From Acidovorax sp. 107 (GTDB lineage: Bacteria > Pseudomonadota > Gammaproteobacteria > Burkholderiales > Burkholderiaceae_C): DNA of 64,000 nucleotides. This document shows positions 1 through 7,176 of the stretch, piece after piece (the stretch's first letter is position 1; each line of letters opens with the position of its first letter). The position numbers and the translations under genes were made by a program. The notes beneath the pieces were generated by a model. It was not told the DNA's origin. It did not search any database and was given only the letters and a program-made list of their open reading frames with translations. The stretch lies in NCBI RefSeq assembly GCF_003058055.1, contig NZ_QBTZ01000001.1:2932001-2996000 (forward strand). The letters run 5' to 3'.

Positions 1-909
1 GCCCTCCATCAGCTGCACGTCGGACTGCATGAGCCACGCGGGCAACGGCGCCGCGTCGGCGGCAGCCACCTGCCGCGCCAGCAGGCCGCGCGCGGCCAGC
101 AGGTCGCCCGCCTGGAGGGCCACGGCCGCATCGAACACATCCACCCATGCCGGCGCTGCGGAGGTGCGCGCCTGCGCCAGCGCGGCACGGGCCGCCGCCA
201 GGTCGCGGGCCGCCAGAGCATCCCGCACGGACACCAGTGCTGCAGGCACGGGCTCGGCCGACAGGTGGGGCACCGGGTCGGCCCGCAGTGCATTGACCCA
301 CTGGATGCGGTCGCGCGGCTGGCTCAGCACCAGCTTGACCGGGGCCTTGCCCACTTCGGCCAACGCCGCTTCGTTGGCACCCACGGACACCGAACCCTGC
401 GCGTTGGAAAACTCCACCGTGCCCGAGAGCACGGTGATCAGCGTGCGGCCGTCCTCCACACTGATGTCCCAGTCGGTGCCCCGGATGGCCGCCGTCGCAG
501 CCGGCGTCTCCAGGTTCAGACGGCTGCCATCGGCGCGTTTGGTCTGCGTCCACGCACGGCCGGCATTGAGCAGCAAGGTGGTCACGGGCTGCGCCGGGGT
601 GGCCACGCCCTTGACCTGCAGCACCGTATTCTGGTGCAGGCGCAGCTGGGTGTCGTCGGCAAACAGCAGCGCCATCCTGGCGGCCTGCCGCGTGCGCACG
701 AAGTCGCCCTGGGCCAAGGCCTGGGCAAGGCGGGCAGGCGCCCAGTCCGCCGCCACTGCAGCGCGCTGGTCGCCCGCCCCTTGCAGGCTGACGATCTCAG
801 CCGCAGCCCCCGCAGGGACAGTGGCCCGCGCAGCCTGCGGCCAGCAGGCTACGGCGGTCGCGGCGGCCAGCACGGCGAGAGCGGACAAACGGAATGTTGG
901 ATGGGACAT
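1..909 (-). CDS. FecR-domain exported protein, C-terminus outside window
   Basis: The reverse strand is open from an ATG at 909 to the window edge (303 codons, no stop), so the 3' end is missing. Residues 1-29 form a signal peptide (hydrophobic core rich in Ala/Val/Leu, ending AQAARA-like). Residues about 58-150 read as a FecR domain: the run GDFVRTRQAARMALLFADDT, then GRAWTQTK and the segment with AAIRGTDWDISVEDG and TLITVLSGTVEF are typical. After residue 210 the sequence turns Ala-rich and helical, suggesting TPR-like repeats. FecR domains in such stand-alone proteins are periplasmic sensory or scaffold modules. Partner and role cannot be told from this fragment. No sigma factor gene is visible nearby, so a classical FecIR pair is not supported here. 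Confidence 0.85.
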   Translation of the reverse strand, partial: MSHPTFRLSALAVLAAATAVACWPQAARATVPAGAAAEIVSLQGAGDQRAAVAADWAPARLAQALAQGDFVRTRQAARMALLFADDTQLRLHQNTVLQVKGVATPAQPVTTLLLNAGRAWTQTKRADGSRLNLETPAATAAIRGTDWDISVEDGRTLITVLSGTVEFSNAQGSVSVGANEAALAEVGKAPVKLVLSQPRDRIQWVNALRADPVPHLSAEPVPAALVSVRDALAARDLAAARAALAQARTSAAPAWVDVFDAAVALQAGDLLAARGLLARQVAAADAAPLPAWLMQSDVQLMEG

Positions 910-1234
910 GTTGTGGCTTTCCGGGAAGGCGGGCATCGCGCCACCCAGTGCCCCTCCCTGGCACCGGGTGAACCGAAATTATGGCGAGCACCCCCGCAAA
1001 ATCCGCCTCCAGCCGCCGGATGTGCAGACACATTTCATGAAGAAAGCCACATTTCGTAGCATGTTGTGGCAGATCGAAGGAGCCTCCTCCAGACCAAAAC
1101 ACCGGGGCACAGCTGCTGCACGGCACTTTCCTACAGACGCCGCAAAGGCACGGTGCTACAACCGCAAAAGTCTCTCCCTCAACGACCACAATGATCGACC
1201 ACGCGCGCCACGCGCTGCCCGGAGCCCTTCCCCC
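910..1234. other. Divergent intergenic region, no gene seen
   Basis: This 325-bp stretch separates the divergent FecR-domain gene and the gamma-glutamyl-GABA hydrolase-like gene, so it must carry both promoters. It is less GC-rich between about 1030 and 1080. I see no convincing coding frame, terminator or strong inverted repeat in it. Confidence 0.6.
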
Positions 1235-2134
1235 ATGCCCGCTGCTGCCCCCCGCCTCAAGATTGGTCTGTCCGCCTGCTTCCAGCACGCCGACCCCACC
1301 CGCCCCCTGTTCACCAACAAGACGTTGCAGTACGTGGAGCAGTCCATCGCGCACTGGATCATGTCGTCGGGCGCCATCGTCGTGATGGTGCCCTGCCCCA
1401 CGGGCGAGACCGCGCGCGGCGACGTCACGCTGCGGCACTATGCCGAGTGGCTCGATGGCGTGGTGATGCACGGCGGCGCCGACGTGTGGCCCGGCAACTA
1501 TGGCGAGGAGCCCCTGCGCGAGGAGTGGCTGGGCGACCGCGTGCGCGACATCTACGACCTGGCCCTGGTCAAGGCCTTTGCCGAAGTGGGCAAGCCCATC
1601 TTCGGCGTGTGCCGGGGCCTGCAGCTCATCAACGTGGCCTTTGGCGGCGCGCTGTACCAGGACATCGAGACCCAGCACCCCGGCGCGCTGCAACACCGCA
1701 ACGCCACCACCTACGACCAGCATTTCCACGACATCCAGATCGTTCCCGACTCGCATCTGGCCAAGCTGTACCCCGCCATGCCCCGAGCGCGCGTCAACAG
1801 CATCCACCACCAGGGCATCAAGCGCGTGGCGCCCGAGTTCGTGGTCGAGGCCCTGAGCGAACCCGACGGCGTGCCCGAGGCCATCCGGCTCAAGCCCGCT
1901 CCAGGCCGTGGCTACATCGCCGCCACGCAGTGGCACCCGGAGTTCCACAAACAAGGCTCGAACACGCTGGACGACACGGCCATCCTCAACGACTTTCTGG
2001 CAGCCTGCGTGCAGGCCCGCGAACACCCGGTGCGGCCCGGCAAGCCGGCGGGGCTGAGAGACCGGGCCACGCGATTGCTGCGCGGTGCCTTGCGACGCCA
2101 ACACAAGGCCGCCACCAAGGTTGCTGAACAATGA
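1235..2134 (+). CDS. Gamma-glutamyl-gamma-aminobutyrate hydrolase family protein (class I glutamine amidotransferase-like)
   Basis: A 299-residue protein of the PuuD/peptidase C26 family, which cleaves the gamma-glutamyl bond of gamma-glutamyl-GABA in putrescine breakdown. The nucleophile elbow is visible as FGVCRGLQLINVAFGG (Cys in GVCRG), preceded by DGVVMHGGADVWPGNY. The family His-Glu pair is in ATQWHPEFH near the C-terminus. The frame is open far upstream, but the family homology begins right after MPAAAPRLKIGLS, so I chose the ATG at 1235. The C-terminal 35 residues are Arg/Lys-rich and extend past the catalytic domain. No other puu gene is adjacent, so the true substrate is not settled. 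Cytoplasmic, monocistronic or followed by the small membrane protein 61 bp downstream. Confidence 0.85.
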   Translation: MPAAAPRLKIGLSACFQHADPTRPLFTNKTLQYVEQSIAHWIMSSGAIVVMVPCPTGETARGDVTLRHYAEWLDGVVMHGGADVWPGNYGEEPLREEWLGDRVRDIYDLALVKAFAEVGKPIFGVCRGLQLINVAFGGALYQDIETQHPGALQHRNATTYDQHFHDIQIVPDSHLAKLYPAMPRARVNSIHHQGIKRVAPEFVVEALSEPDGVPEAIRLKPAPGRGYIAATQWHPEFHKQGSNTLDDTAILNDFLAACVQAREHPVRPGKPAGLRDRATRLLRGALRRQHKAATKVAEQ

Positions 2135-2195
2135 CGCAGCCCTCCTGCGCCCTCGCCGCGCTGGTAAAGCGCCCCTGCCGCGCTGGGAGCGTGGC

Positions 2196-2360
2196 ATGAG
2201 GCCTTTTCATTGCGCGGCGCTTCTCTGCGTGATTGCCGCTGTGGTGCTGGCTGTCGCAGGATTAGGGGGTGCGGCAGGTTTCACCCTGGTGCTCGGCACC
2301 GTGATCGAAATCATTGGCGCAATGGCCACCGGCAAGCAAGGGAATGACACCCCGCACTGA
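2196..2360 (+). CDS. Small membrane protein, function unknown
   Basis: A 54-residue frame starting at an ATG with a GGGAG ribosome-binding site nine bases upstream. Residues 7-46 are strongly hydrophobic (AALLCVIAAVVLAVAGLGG followed by FTLVLGTVIEIIGAMA), enough for two short membrane spans, with a polar tail ending TGKQGNDTPH. It lies 61 bp after the amidotransferase gene in the same direction and could be co-transcribed. I do not recognise a family. The ribosome-binding site and hydrophobic pattern support it being real, but short length keeps confidence moderate. Confidence 0.5.
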   Translation: MRPFHCAALLCVIAAVVLAVAGLGGAAGFTLVLGTVIEIIGAMATGKQGNDTPH

Positions 2361-2386
2361 GTGGTGCCAGGCGACACCCGACGACT

Positions 2387-3328
2387 TCACGTACCCCCGC
2401 TGGCCAGCGCCGGCCTGACCACGGCTTCCACCTCCCCACGCAGCCACCGGTTCGCTGCATCTTGCTGGTAGCGCGCATGCCAGATCAAATACATCGGCAT
2501 GGCCGGGCACACCACCGGCAAGGGTGCGCTGGCCAAGCCTGCCAGCGCCGTGCGGGCCAGCAGCGAGGGCGCAGTGGTGAGCAGCGCCGTGCCGCGCACA
2601 AACGCCGGTAGCGCCGCAAAGCCCGGCACGCGCACGGCAAAGCGTCGGCGCACGCCGCGCGCCAGCAGCTGGCGGTCCAGATCGAGCCCTCGGTGGGCTT
2701 CATAAGCCACGGTGGCATGGTCGGCCGCCAGGTAGTCGGCTTCGGTGGCGGGCGCGCTGCGCACGCTGGCGTCGTAGAACACGCGGTACTGGTCTTCGAA
2801 AAGGCGCTTTTGCACGATGTCGGTGCCATCGGGCGGGCGGGGGCTGATGACGAGCTGGCACGCGTCGGAGCGCAGCAGCTCGGCGCTGGGCGCGCCGCTG
2901 GGCACGATGCGCAGCGTGACGCCCGGTGCGGCACTGCGCAGGCGGGACGCCAGCGCGGGCAGCAGCAAATCACGCTGAAAGTCGTTGGCTGCAATGGTCA
3001 GCTCGGCATGCCAATGCATCGGGTCGAACTCGGCCCCTCGGGCAAACCGCTGCATCTGGTGCAGCATGTCCCGCGCAGGCTGGGCCAGCGCCTCGGCGCG
3101 GGCGGTAGGCACGATGCCGCGCCCGCGCTTCACGAACAGCGGGTCGCCCGTGATGGCGCGCAGCTTGTCCAGCAGGTGGCTCACGGCCGACTGGGTGACG
3201 CCCAGGCGTTCGGCCGCTGCCGTGATGCTGCCGGTTTCCAGCACGGCCAGCAGCAGTTTCAGCAGGTGGCCGTCCAGCTGCGATCCATCGAAATTGCTCA
3301 TGCATTCGATGATGTTTTCAGGCTTCAT
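2387..3328 (-). CDS. LysR-family regulator, divergent from protocatechuate dioxygenase genes
   Basis: A 313-residue LysR-type regulator. The N-terminal winged helix-turn-helix is clear (LLAVLETGSITAAAERLGVTQSAVSHLLDKLR, then GDPLFVKRGRGIVPT), and the rest is the periplasmic-binding-like effector domain. The frame can be extended to a TTG at 3337, but the ATG at 3328 is the better start; a further ATG lies at 3301. It is divergent from pmdA with only 58 bp between starts, the usual layout for a LysR activator of a ring-cleavage operon responding to an aromatic acid. Effector identity (protocatechuate, gallate or a ring-cleavage product) is inference. Confidence 0.85.
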   Translation of the reverse strand: MKPENIIECMSNFDGSQLDGHLLKLLLAVLETGSITAAAERLGVTQSAVSHLLDKLRAITGDPLFVKRGRGIVPTARAEALAQPARDMLHQMQRFARGAEFDPMHWHAELTIAANDFQRDLLLPALASRLRSAAPGVTLRIVPSGAPSAELLRSDACQLVISPRPPDGTDIVQKRLFEDQYRVFYDASVRSAPATEADYLAADHATVAYEAHRGLDLDRQLLARGVRRRFAVRVPGFAALPAFVRGTALLTTAPSLLARTALAGLASAPLPVVCPAMPMYLIWHARYQQDAANRWLRGEVEAVVRPALASGGT

Positions 3329-3386
3329 CTTTGGCAATGGCGCGCCGACACTGCGCTCTGACTTACATCAAGCCCCGGAGACTTCC

Positions 3387-3737
3387 ATGCCTTCCCCACT
3401 GCCCCCGATCCCCGGCACCACGCCGTTCGATGGCGACCAGGCCCGCAAGGGCTATGCGCTGAACAAGATGTGCTTTTCGTTCAACGACGAGGCCAACCGC
3501 AAGGCCTTTCTGGCCGACGAAGAGGCGTACATGCGCAAGTACGGCCTGAACGAACAGCAGGCCGCCGCCATCCGCGCCAAGAACGTGCTGCAGCTGATTG
3601 CCGCGGGCGGCAACGCCTATTACCTGGCCAAGTTCGCGGGCATCTTCAAGCTGGACATGCAGGATATCGGCGCACAGCAGACGGGCATGACCAAAGACGA
3701 ATTCAAGGCCAAGCTGGTGGCGGCGGGCCGGGACTGA
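3387..3737 (+). CDS. pmdA: Protocatechuate 4,5-dioxygenase alpha subunit
   Basis: A 116-residue protein matching the small alpha subunit (LigA/PmdA) of class III extradiol protocatechuate 4,5-dioxygenase. Family signatures are KGYALNKMCFSFNDEANR near residue 22 and a helical bundle ending in QTGMTKDEFKAKLVAAG. The alpha subunit caps the active site of the beta subunit; together they open protocatechuate to 4-carboxy-2-hydroxymuconate semialdehyde. A CCGGAG ribosome-binding site precedes the ATG. The beta-subunit gene follows after a 163-bp gap holding a palindromic repeat, which is a wider spacing than expected for a tight heterodimer operon. Split subunits argue against a fused gallate dioxygenase. 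Confidence 0.9.
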   Translation: MPSPLPPIPGTTPFDGDQARKGYALNKMCFSFNDEANRKAFLADEEAYMRKYGLNEQQAAAIRAKNVLQLIAAGGNAYYLAKFAGIFKLDMQDIGAQQTGMTKDEFKAKLVAAGRD

Positions 3738-3779
3738 TCCGCGCGGCGCTGCGCCTTTTCCCCCTTCCCCACCCCCACC

Positions 3780-3849
3780 CGTTCACGCTGAGCCTGTCGA
3801 AGCGCCGCACCAACGACGCGCCCGGGCTTCGACAGGCTCAGCCCGAACG
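3780..3849. repeat. REP-like palindromic element between pmdA and pmdB
   Basis: Two 24-base arms (3780-3803 and 3826-3849) are inverted copies of each other with two mismatches, separated by 22 bases. The core is CTGAGCCTGTCGAAGC and its complement GCTTCGACAGGCTCAG. From general knowledge, this core recurs widely in intergenic DNA of Acidovorax-like genomes, in the manner of REP elements. In the pmdAB message it would fold into a long hairpin and could affect the alpha/beta ratio or mRNA stability. Confidence 0.75.
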
Positions 3850-3900
3850 GTTGGGGGGCGGCAACCCCGTCCTCTCAAACACTGCATCTGGAGACATCCC

Positions 3901-4746
3901 ATGGCACAACTCATCGGCGGCCTCGGCACCTCGCACATCCCGGCCATTGGCAACGCCATCCACAAGGGCCTGCAAAGCGATCCGTACTGGAAGCCCTTCT
4001 TCGACGGCTTTCCGCCCATCCGCCAGTGGCTGGGCGAGAAGAAGCCCGACGTGGTCGTGATGTTCTACAACGACCACGGCCTGAACTTCTTCCTCGACAA
4101 GATGCCCACCTTTGCCGTGGGCGCGGCGGCGCAGTACCACAACGCCGACGAAGGCTGGGGCATCCCCACCCTGGCGCCGCTGCAGGGCGAGGTGGACCTG
4201 TCCTGGCACCTCATCAACACGCTGATCGACCAGGAGTTTGACGTGACCACCTGCCAGGAGATGCTGGTGGACCACGCCTGCACACTGCCGCTCAAGCTCT
4301 TCTGGCCCGAGGGCGAGTGCCCCGTGGCGGTGGTGCCGGTGTGCATCAACACCGTGCAGTTTCCGCTGCCCTCGGCCAAGCGCTGCTACGCACTGGGCAA
4401 GGCCGTGGGCCAGGCGATCCAGAGTTGGGACAGCGACAAGAAGGTGGCGGTGATGGCCTCGGGCGGCCTCAGCCACCAGCTCGACGGCGAACGCGCGGGC
4501 TTCATCAACAAGGCGTTTGACCTGCAGTTCATCGAGAGCCTCACCACCAACCCCGAGTGGGCCACGCAGTTCAGCGTGCACGAGCTGGTGGAAAAGACCG
4601 GCACCCAGGGCGTGGAACTGCTGATGTGGCTGGCCATGCGCGGGGCCCTCGCCACCGCCCGCGCGGGGGTGCGGCGAGTGCACAGCAACTACCACATCCC
4701 CATTTCGAACACGGCCACGGCGGTGATGGCGCTGGAAACGGTCTGA
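3901..4746 (+). CDS. pmdB: Protocatechuate 4,5-dioxygenase beta (catalytic) subunit
   Basis: A 281-residue LigB/PmdB-type catalytic subunit. The non-haem Fe(II) ligands are present: His12 (LGTSHIPA), His59 (FYNDHGLNF) and Glu239 (TQGVELLMW). The catalytic base is His192 (SGGLSHQLDGER). Length and motifs match the protocatechuate 4,5-cleavage enzyme. Starts at the ATG after GGAGACATCCC. It works with PmdA. The remaining 4,5-cleavage pathway genes (hydrolase, dehydrogenase, aldolase) are not in this window, so the operon is either split or serves a related dihydroxybenzoate. A copy of the dispersed intergenic repeat with a perfect 13-bp hairpin follows the stop codon and may terminate the transcript. 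Confidence 0.9.
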   Translation: MAQLIGGLGTSHIPAIGNAIHKGLQSDPYWKPFFDGFPPIRQWLGEKKPDVVVMFYNDHGLNFFLDKMPTFAVGAAAQYHNADEGWGIPTLAPLQGEVDLSWHLINTLIDQEFDVTTCQEMLVDHACTLPLKLFWPEGECPVAVVPVCINTVQFPLPSAKRCYALGKAVGQAIQSWDSDKKVAVMASGGLSHQLDGERAGFINKAFDLQFIESLTTNPEWATQFSVHELVEKTGTQGVELLMWLAMRGALATARAGVRRVHSNYHIPISNTATAVMALETV

Positions 4747-4751
4747 CCGCG

Positions 4752-4812
4752 TTGATTTCAAGCATTTTTGGCTGCTAGCGCTTATCCATCAAGCGCTAGC
4801 AGCTATCAATTC
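4752..4812 (+). repeat. Dispersed intergenic repeat, copy A, with 13-bp hairpin
   Basis: This copy contains a perfect hairpin: GCTGCTAGCGCTT at 4771-4783 and AAGCGCTAGCAGC at 4791-4803 with a 7-base loop. It follows the pmdB stop codon directly. It shares the core and the trailing AGCTATCAA of the other copies (21734, 30541, 34962, 38596, 57375). There is no T-tract, so termination is possible but not shown. Confidence 0.75.
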
Positions 4813-4859
4813 AGGATCACACAACCCCTGCGCATTCTCCCCAGGCTGGCATCAGGCAT

Positions 4860-4895
4860 TGAATTCACTGTAAATTCATCCAGTGAATTTACAGT
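4860..4895. promoter_or_regulatory. Array of three 12-bp operator-like sites over the radical SAM start codon
   Basis: Three related 12-mers occur in 36 bp: TGAATTCACTGT (4860-4871), its inverted relative ACTGTAAATTCA (4867-4878) and TGAATTTACAGT (4884-4895). The second and third are a perfect inverted repeat with a 5-base spacer. AATTCACTG (4862-4870) and CAGTGAATT (4881-4889) form a second perfect pair. The GTG start at 4883 lies inside. The run CTGT-N8-CCAG at 4868-4883 is one base from the LexA consensus CTGT-N8-ACAG. The patch is strongly AT-rich against its surroundings. Which protein binds is unknown. Confidence 0.55.
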
Positions 4896-6166
4896 CCAAA
4901 CTCGCCATCCTGGCCGATGCGGCCAAGTACGACGCCTCGTGTGCATCGAGCGGCGCTGCGCCGCGCGATTCGGTGGGCGGGCGCGGCATGGGCTCGACCG
5001 AGGGCATGGGCATCTGCCACAGCTACGCGCCAGACGGGCGCTGCATCTCGCTGCTCAAGATTCTGCTCACCAACTTCTGCCAGTACGACTGTCTGTACTG
5101 CGTGAACCGCGTGACGAGCAACGTGCCCCGGGCGCGCTTCACGGTCGATGAGGTGGTGCAGCTCACGCTGGACTTCTACCGCCGCAATTGCATCGAGGGG
5201 CTGTTCCTCTCCAGCGGCATCATCCAGAGCCCCGACTACACCATGGAGCAGGTGGTGGAGGTGGCCCGCGTGCTGCGCGAGGAGCACGACTTTCGCGGCT
5301 ACATCCACTTGAAGACCATTCCCGACGCATCGCCCGAGCTGATGCAGCGCGCCGGCCGGTATGCCGACCGCCTCTCCATCAACATCGAGCTGCCCACGGC
5401 CGAGAGCCTCACGGCCCTGGCGCCCGAGAAAAACAGCGCCGCCATCGACCGGTCCATGGCCCGCATGGCGGTGCACATTGGCGAATCGCGCGCGGCCCGC
5501 AAGGAGCAAGCCGCGCAGGCCATCGTGTCGATGCCGCAGTCGCGCACCACGCGCCGGGCCAGTGCGCCGCTGTTTGCGCCCGGCGGGCAAAGCACGCAGA
5601 TGATTGTGGGCGCCGACGCCACGGACGACCGCACCATCCTCGCCACCAGCGCGCGCCTGTACGGCGTGCACCGGCTGCGGCGCGTGTACTACTCGGCCTT
5701 CAGCCCCATTCCCGATGCCGCGCGCGCCCTGCCGCTGGCCGCACCGCCCACCGTGCGCGAGCACCGGCTGTACCAGGCCGACTGGCTGATGCGCTTTTAT
5801 GGCTTTACGCACGACGAGATCGTGCCGCCCAGCCAAGGCAATCAGGTCGGCATGCTGGCGCTGGATGTGGACCCCAAGCTGGCCTGGGCGCTGGCGCACC
5901 GCGAGCGTTTTCCGGTCAACCTCAACACCGCCCCGCGCGAACTGCTGCTGCGCGTACCCGGCTTTGGCGTGCAGACGGTAGACCGCCTGCTGGCCGCCCG
6001 CCGCGTGCGCCGCCTGCGGCACGCCGACCTGGCGCGGCTGCATGTGCCGCTCAAGAAGGTGCTGCCGTTTGTGGAGGCGGCCGACTACCGCCCCGGCCGT
6101 GCGCTGGAGGCTGCTGACCTGGCTGCACAGCTGGCGCCGCCGCCGCTGCAGCGCAGCCTGTTTTGA
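4883..6166 (+). CDS. Putative DNA modification/repair radical SAM protein
   Basis: A 427-residue radical SAM protein. The [4Fe-4S]-binding CxxxCxxC motif is Cys66-Cys70-Cys73 (NFCQYDCLYCVN), after an N-terminal segment that also holds Cys20, Cys45 and Cys54. The C-terminus has a helix-hairpin-helix-like DNA-binding segment (LNTAPRELLLRVPGFGVQTV). This matches the family described as a putative DNA modification/repair radical SAM protein that occurs beside DUF4130/UdgX genes. The start is a GTG at 4883, chosen because family homology begins at once (LQSKLAILADAAKYDASCAS). Its DUF4130 partner follows 23 bp downstream, so they form an operon. The reaction is not established for the family. Confidence 0.85.
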   Translation: MNLQSKLAILADAAKYDASCASSGAAPRDSVGGRGMGSTEGMGICHSYAPDGRCISLLKILLTNFCQYDCLYCVNRVTSNVPRARFTVDEVVQLTLDFYRRNCIEGLFLSSGIIQSPDYTMEQVVEVARVLREEHDFRGYIHLKTIPDASPELMQRAGRYADRLSINIELPTAESLTALAPEKNSAAIDRSMARMAVHIGESRAARKEQAAQAIVSMPQSRTTRRASAPLFAPGGQSTQMIVGADATDDRTILATSARLYGVHRLRRVYYSAFSPIPDAARALPLAAPPTVREHRLYQADWLMRFYGFTHDEIVPPSQGNQVGMLALDVDPKLAWALAHRERFPVNLNTAPRELLLRVPGFGVQTVDRLLAARRVRRLRHADLARLHVPLKKVLPFVEAADYRPGRALEAADLAAQLAPPPLQRSLF

Positions 6167-6189
6167 GCGCACAGTTCCGTTAGGCACGA

Positions 6190-7176
6190 ATGCAGCGCCA
6201 CACCCTCACGCTGGACCACCCCACCGACTGGCAGGGGTTCCGCGCCGCCGCTCGCTCCCTGGTGCAAGCCAACGTGCCCCCGCAGGCGGTGGACTGGCGC
6301 TGCGGGGCCGATGCGGCTGAAGACCTGTTTGCACCTGAACCTCACAGCCCATACGCCCTGCCGCCGCCAGCCACCGATGCGCCCACGCTGCGCGTACCGC
6401 CCGACTTTGTGCGCCTGTGCGAGCAGCTCATCCTGCATCGCGATCCGGCCCGCTTTGCGCTGATGTACCGCCTGCTGTGGCGCATGGCGCAAGGCGGCGC
6501 GGAAGCCGACGCCGCGCGACAAGACCCGCTGGACGCCGACCGCATGTTGGCCCACCACATGGTCCGCGCCGTGCAGCGCGACATGCACAAGATGCACGCC
6601 TTCGTTCGCTTTCGGCCTGTGGTGGAGCCCGATGGCAACACCCTGCACATGGCCTGGTTCGAGCCCGACCACTACATCACCGTGGCCAACGCGGGCTTCT
6701 TCATCCGCCGGTTCACGCAGATGCGCTGGGCCATCCTCACGCCCGACGCCAGCGTGCGCTGGGACGGCCAGCAGCTGCACACCGGCCCCGGCGCGCAGCG
6801 CAGCGACGCGCCTCCACCCGACGCGGGCGAGGCGCTGTGGCTCACCTACTACCGCCACATCTTCAACCCCGCGCGGCTCAAGCTCACCATGATGAAAAAG
6901 GAAATGCCCACGCGCTACTGGCACAACCTGCCCGAGGCCGCGCTCATCACCGAACTGGCGCAGACAGCGCACGAGCGCAGCGCGAAGATGGTGGAGGCCA
7001 AGGCCACCGTGCCGCGCAGGCGCATCGCAGCGCCATCGCCGCGTTCGCAGCCCGCCGCAGGGGCGCCACTCATCCCAGCGCCGCCTCGCGCATCACCCGG
7101 AACTGAGGGGCCGATACCGGCGACGTCCAGCGCCACGGCAACACCTGCGGCCGCCACAGGGCGCGCAGCACCGTGA
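6190..7176 (+). CDS. DUF4130 probable DNA-metabolism protein, lacking a UdgX domain
   Basis: A 328-residue protein whose first 280 residues fit DUF4130, the standard partner of the preceding radical SAM protein (RMLAHHMVRAVQRDMHKMHAFVRF, EPDHYITVANAGFFIRRFTQM, LWLTYYRHIFNPARLK, MKKEMPTRYWHNLPEA). In many relatives this domain is fused to a C-terminal UdgX-type uracil-DNA glycosylase domain. Here nothing of that domain is seen. The last 45 residues are low-complexity Pro/Ala/Thr, and the final 107 bp are antisense to the 3' end of the convergent PPOX gene. The tail may be read-through across a deletion junction. The role in DNA repair is family inference. Confidence 0.8.
   Translation: MQRHTLTLDHPTDWQGFRAAARSLVQANVPPQAVDWRCGADAAEDLFAPEPHSPYALPPPATDAPTLRVPPDFVRLCEQLILHRDPARFALMYRLLWRMAQGGAEADAARQDPLDADRMLAHHMVRAVQRDMHKMHAFVRFRPVVEPDGNTLHMAWFEPDHYITVANAGFFIRRFTQMRWAILTPDASVRWDGQQLHTGPGAQRSDAPPPDAGEALWLTYYRHIFNPARLKLTMMKKEMPTRYWHNLPEAALITELAQTAHERSAKMVEAKATVPRRRIAAPSPRSQPAAGAPLIPAPPRASPGTEGPIPATSSATATPAAATGRAAP

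Noticed and set aside
797..2197. A 466-codon reverse-strand frame across the amidotransferase gene and the intergenic region
   Set aside because: It is out of frame with the FecR-domain gene and antisense to a gene with a clear catalytic triad. No domain seen.
3358..3371. Possible FNR-like box CTGAC-N4-ATCAA before pmdA
   Set aside because: The left half deviates from the consensus and the site is only 15 bp before the start codon. The gap is too short to separate it from a LysR site.
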